Origin: Cryptomeria japonica
Lineage: Eukaryota; Streptophyta; Pinopsida; Cupressales; Cupressaceae
Direction: 5' to 3'
Assembly (NCBI RefSeq): GCF_030272615.1
Contig: NC_081410.1
Coordinates: forward strand, 118,487,140-118,551,139
Length of the DNA: 64,000 nt
The notes below the pieces were generated by a model, which was given only the letters and a program-made list of their open reading frames with translations, had not been told where the DNA came from and did no database searches. Made by a program: the position numbers and the translations under genes. Shown piece by piece: positions 59,606 to 64,000 of the stretch. Within the stretch, counting starts at the first letter, position 1. Each line of letters opens with the position of its first letter.

Positions 59606-60470
59606 GAGATTTTGAAAGGGCCCAAACCCTTGTACAAAAGAAAGTGGGAAACTAGGGTCCCAACACTTTACAAAGATTCCATGAGGCAAGGAAAAACAAG
59701 CTCAAGGAGGTTAGATAGAATAGAGAAATAGGACAACTAAAAGTGAGGAACATATATAGCCAAGTTGCAAGAAAATGCAACAAGTGAATGGAAGAGTTAG
59801 GAGCCTTAAGGTCACACTTAAACAATACTAGACCTAGAATCGGTGGACCTCTTGCCCAACACTTGATCATGAATTTAAGGTAATGATTTAGGAATACCTT
59901 TCTTCCGTCTTATGATAGTCCAAGAGACATTAACATCTACATTCTTGGAACAAGGGGAATTAGAGGAGAATTCCCCCATGAAGAGATTGTCAATACAAAA
60001 GGGGGGAGTCAAATAATGGTGAAGGTGGAAGGTGGTCATCCACCACATGAGTTTGAAGTTGGTTCAAAGTCAAGGGTTGGTCAAGTTGTGGGGATAAGGC
60101 AAGAGGTTCCATAATAGAGCCCAAGGGAGACATTAGAACCACATTAGAAGTAAGAGGGTATCATCATCCTAGGAGGAGTCATCTAGCTTAGAATCAAGAG
60201 CATGGATAGTTAAGTGTTCTTTATTAGCATCTTTCCACCATGAAGCAAAGCCCTTACAATGTGAGAGAGGAAAACTCATAGCCAGGTGTTCGATGGAGAA
60301 GTATCAACAAAAATTGAAGAGGGGGGACTCATAGTCAAGAGGTTGAGTCTAAGGGCTATCTCCAACCATCAAAACCACAAACCTGTGAAGCAGCTTGGAG
60401 ATGTAATATCTATTAGAATGTGAGGAAAAATAGAGATCCCCAAGTAGGAAGTGAGATCATTTCATTATTT
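59606..60470 (-). pseudogene. second LINE ORF1 relic, related to 57392-58906
   Basis: The minus strand reads in pieces ILIDIT-SPSC, VVLMVGDSP, TQPLDYESP and then ASWWKDANKEHLTIHALDSK, colinear with ILVDIDNYSP, VVLMVGDRP, TQPLDFEGLP and ATWWKDATSDHLTIHATDSD of the first copy. The knuckle cysteines are mostly gone. The left end (minus-strand gggtttgggccctttcaaaatc) is like a LINE 3' tail and abuts the copia relic. No ORF2 is seen here either. Confidence 0.65.
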
Positions 60471-60539
60471 GTTGAGGAGTACATGGAATAATGAGATGAT
60501 GTTGAATGACATTTTAGTGAAGAATCATAAAAAAATGTG

Positions 60540-62624
60540 GTAGTAAACTCACCACTATTCTTTGTTTTGTTCTAAGAGTAAAATTTGACATTGTGCTTGA
60601 TTTTCAATCATAATGTAAAGCTTCTTAAAGAAATAAATGCAAGTCATGTGGCTATAAGCATCAATGAACAATATAAAATATTTACATACTTCAACAAAAG
60701 TTACTTGTAAAGGCCCACACAAATCAAAATGAATTCTCTATGTTGTATTTCCAAAATATAATCTTCACATTTTTCAACTAGCATAATCAAAGTTGTCAAA
60801 CCTACACCACCATTATTTTGTATGATTTGAATGTTATCATACCTAGACTTGCATCCCATAAAACTCTTAGAAATTGATGACTTCCCATTGGACTTAAATA
60901 CTTGACATCTTCACAACCAATAAATGCAACTTGATTATTTGACTTTTTTTGACAACTACTTGTCCATTTTCCAATAAAATGGAATGGCCTTGTTGTCAAA
61001 TTAGCACTAATGACAAGTTACATTGCAATTGAGGAAGATACAAGACATCATGAAGTACAAAATTTGGAAGGCGAAGCAAATTGGTTGACTAGTTCCTTTT
61101 CCAACAAGTTTTGAGTCTCGACTTATTTGCCAAATAGATTAGATCATAAACACTTACATGAAATTCTTTAAAATAATTAACACCAAAATGGCATATGTTG
61201 TATGGCTTCAATATCTAATACCCAAGCACCATGCCATGAAGCATTTATTGAAGTATAGAAAGCAAAATCTAACACATAAAGAACATATTCATCATTATTA
61301 GTTCCACATACAATTTGGGTTGCTTCTAATGCTTTATCATAGCGTGTTTTTATCTTTTTGTTCAGAAAATGTTTCAATTTATCTTAAGAGAGTTTGTATT
61401 TGTGAGCTTCATGACTACCTTTATTTCTACAGTGTTATAATATGACTAGTGTCTATCATTTTGATTTTATGGTTTTCATATTGAGAGTGTCCTTTGCCAT
61501 TTATACCTTTCTCTTCCTTTATCAATACATTGATCTCTGCATCTTCTTTGATCACTAAGACCACCACTAGAAGAGAAGTTATTATTGAGAGGCTTGTATT
61601 TCCGTGGAACAAGAAAAACATTTTTACCAATACTATCAATTTTTTTCCATAAGCCTTCTCATATTCTACCTACTTTTCAATCAATTGATCAAAAGTGATA
61701 GTTTTCAATTGATTATTTACTTGAAGGGATTTTGACTAAATTTAATGTGTTGGGTGAATTGCCTTTATGAATATTGTAAGAATATCAATTGTTTTATCAA
61801 CAACATCAACATATTATTTTTTACTCAAACTTCAAAATCTAAACTCGTGACATCACCATTCTTTAATTGAATGTTAAATAATTCAACTATAATTAAATGA
61901 ACTCCAATTTGAAATAATAATAATACATCTCGTAATTTTTTTAAAGCACCCTTAACAAATTTACACAATTCTATATGTTGAAACATCCATTTATGGAAGC
62001 CCTTATCAAAGCTAGGGGATTTGAATCTTTACACTGTCAGGCTTCAAGTATTGAAGGTTAGATGTTGTTTCCATCATAAATATTACCTTACAAATCATTG
62101 TAAATTACTTTTAGATTTGTTTTGAGAGTTGAATAGCTTAGTGGAGACTGATCGAGTTGATTAATTTCTGTGTTTTGTATTCTTCTTGTTTCTGAATAAA
62201 TTTTTACCCCTTATCAATTAAAAAGAGTGTTAAAAAGAGTGTTCTACTTTTCTAGACCATTCTATCCATATCTTTTCCGCATTGAATTTCACCAATGTTT
62301 GACACAATATATTACATTGTGAATTATAAAAATTACACAATTCTTCAAATACAGACTTATTTCTAGCAAGAGATATAATAAAGAATTCTTCTTAACTGCG
62401 ATCTGATTTACTCCAATTTCAGATCTTTAGAACTGATGGAACAAACAATGAGAGGAATTTTAGTAGAACTGATAACCCACCTCAATGCTTATGGGCTTCG
62501 CCGCAAGAGGAGATTCACTTCATACCTACTTTTATGCACAGGGTTTGCATAGATCTTTTCCTGCTATGCAAGACTAATGTGAAACAATATAAAAGAATTG
62601 GATTTCCTGTGCTCTGATAAAACT
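60540..62624 (-). pseudogene. old copia relic (gag, protease, start of integrase)
   Basis: On the minus strand: near 61680-61600 EYEKAYGKK (gag C-terminal), near 61080-61000 DVLYLPQLQCNLS (protease/pre-integrase block) and near 60730-60640 CGPLQVTFVEVCKYFILFID followed by YSHMTCIYFFKK (integrase core, first Asp and FIDxYS block). All in shifting frames with many stops. At 62613-62624 there is a likely primer-binding site. Confidence 0.65.
62613..62624 (-). other. possible primer-binding site and LTR start of the old copia relic
   Basis: The minus strand reads ttttatcagagc, with atcagagc matching the tRNA-Met site. On the plus strand TGTCAGACTAGG (62627 on) would be the LTR start. No second LTR copy is in the window, so the LTR extent is unknown. 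Confidence 0.4.
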
Positions 62625-62639
62625 GTCAGACTAGGATTA

Positions 62640-63600
62640 ATGAACAGATTGAATAGTGTCATTTTATTGATCTTAAATGGAAGGTTACATTCTTATTTTA
62701 CAGGCAGTCATAAAATAGTTGACCTGTCAAATCAATTAGAAAGAAAAATGGAAAACAACTGAATAGAAAATTATATTATGTTAAATCCAGAAAATCAACA
62801 CATTAACAGATGGGACGAGCTTACAAGAGTGAATAAGGTCCAATGCTCTTCGGACAATATATATTTTGGGTTGCCTTCTTTATTTCTTCCTTTGATTACA
62901 TACATTTGAGACTACATGGAACAAGGCTGCCAGCACAGTCAGTTACTTATCATTAATGATTGTAATTCATGACTGCACAAATTTGCCCCGAGTTCCTTCA
63001 TTTGATCAAAACAAACTTAAAACATACTCATTATTGTTCTGAATGCATACCCAATATTTCTTACTTTCATCCATAATTAAACAATCACTATCCAAATCTT
63101 TGTCTTAGATTATATTCTTGGTCTCCCTTCAACCTCACTTCTATAACATTCTCGATACATGGAATTGAAAGCATTTAAATTGGTTTGACTGACTTTGTAA
63201 ATAGAGTAGAGGTCATCTCCAAACTAAAATTCTAAAACCTATTCAAGAAGCAGTTTGGCAAAGCAGAGATTTCATCGTGTTTTAGAATTGCATGATGATG
63301 AAGTAGCTGAAAGAAAAATGTATTCAAATGATACGTGGCAGACAGTATCTTCCTAGTCAGATCTTAAATGTTTTGGTAACAAATAGGTCACGAATACATA
63401 TGAACCCCACCATCATTATCACAAAAGGCATGAAATTGGTTTACGTAACAAACCGATTTCACTGTTTTCTTTTTATTATCAGCAAACGGCAAAGCCAGAA
63501 ATTTTATATTGAAGATATATATACAGAAATTATCAGTCCGAATAAGTAGCTAAATCTATCTTAGCCGAGAAAGATTTCCAGAATATGTCTAACATGGAGT
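62640..63600. other. AT-rich sequence, no gene recognised
   Basis: May include the LTR of the old copia relic. Short frames (for example 63328-63549 plus) show no family resemblance. Confidence 0.4.
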
Positions 63601-63781
63601 CAAAAAAATTCAGAGGGCACTAAAAAGAAACTTATGATATGAACAGTTCATCAAGTTCAAAGAAATTCGGAAAGATTTAACAAAAAAGTCTGCAAAATTC
63701 ATCTCTCTTCCAAACTTGAGGCCCCTGGGATGAAGAGCCAGGAAGAGAACAAGTTTGTTCTGCATCATTACCACCACGGCC

Positions 63782-63920
63782 TCAACGACCACTACCTTTC
63801 ACTCTAGACCAACCTCTCCCACGTCCACGACGACGACCGCCACCTTGAGACCCCTGCCCTCGAACACTGCCTTGAGCATCCTGCGAAAGGGCTGAATTAT
63901 CCTTCAAACAAAGAGGAAAA
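63782..63920 (-). CDS. possible exon encoding an RGG-rich protein tail (partial gene?)
   Basis: The minus strand has gtttgaag, a possible intron end, followed by codons for DNSALSQDAQGSVRGQGSQ and a run of Gly and Arg (GGGRRRGRGRGWSRVKGSGR) up to a stop near 63783. The composition, richer in GC than anything nearby, and the RG repeats resemble C-terminal tails of RNA- or chromatin-associated plant proteins. The upstream exons would be outside the window. It could also be a gene fragment; past the stop a related reading continues (GRGGNDAEQTCSL), so the stop may be a lesion. Function not known. Confidence 0.35.
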
Positions 63921-64000
63921 TTTGTTAGCCTTGACATGAATAATAAGGGAATTCTATTAAAGCGAATATTCATTCGCCCACCAACTGAAATGAACCCCTT

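Noticed and set aside
1-64000. CRISPR arrays, operons, ribosome binding sites, tRNA or rRNA genes
   Set aside because: The DNA is from a plant; no evenly spaced repeats with unique spacers were seen. The tRNA-Met matches are primer-binding sites of retroelements, not tRNA genes.

Overview
The window is a stretch of transposable elements from a large plant genome. Four things point to a plant: a Tat-type Ty3/gypsy element with a second RNase H and a plant-mobile-domain-like gene, a gypsy element with a chromodomain, long Ty1/copia elements primed by initiator tRNA-Met, and L1-type LINEs with a DUF4283 zinc-knuckle ORF1. The long old nests and slow decay would fit a gymnosperm, but the sequence does not prove that. 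No intact host gene was found; one possible RGG-rich exon lies at the right edge. Almost every reading frame belongs to a dead retrotransposon.

Layout, left to right. 1-1246 is the 3' end of a plus-strand LTR element (internal tail, purine tract, LTR). 1594-17554 is a minus-strand Tat-lineage gypsy element of about 16 kb with two LTRs, degenerate gag-PR-RT-RNaseH-RNaseH-integrase, and an antisense plant-mobile-domain gene between pol and the 3' LTR. 17555-19700 is a minus-strand LINE cut off inside its reverse transcriptase. 19700-21248 is AT-rich sequence with no recognisable gene.

21249-56253 is a three-level nest. Copia A (minus) holds chromovirus G (plus) inside its left LTR, and G holds copia B (minus) inside its gag. 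Each level has a target-site duplication: ATGAT for G, TGGTA for B, and probably GTTTT/GTTTC for A. A tandem duplication then copied the interval from copia B RNase H to copia A right LTR. Unit 1 is 25855-38712 and unit 2 is 38721-56102. Unit 1 later lost about 3.05 kb of copia B and 1.5 kb of copia A, which accounts for the length difference between the units (12.9 against 17.4 kb).

56254-64000 holds an ORF2-less LINE derivative with a 13-bp target-site duplication (57379-58919), a plus-strand copia RT relic (59222-59605), a second decayed LINE ORF1 copy (59606-60470), an old minus-strand copia relic with a primer-binding site (60540-62624), and AT-rich sequence up to the possible exon near 63.7-63.95 kb.

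No element here looks able to move by itself: each has stop codons, frameshifts, deletions or lost catalytic residues. Several lesions are shared by both duplicate units and so probably predate the duplication.
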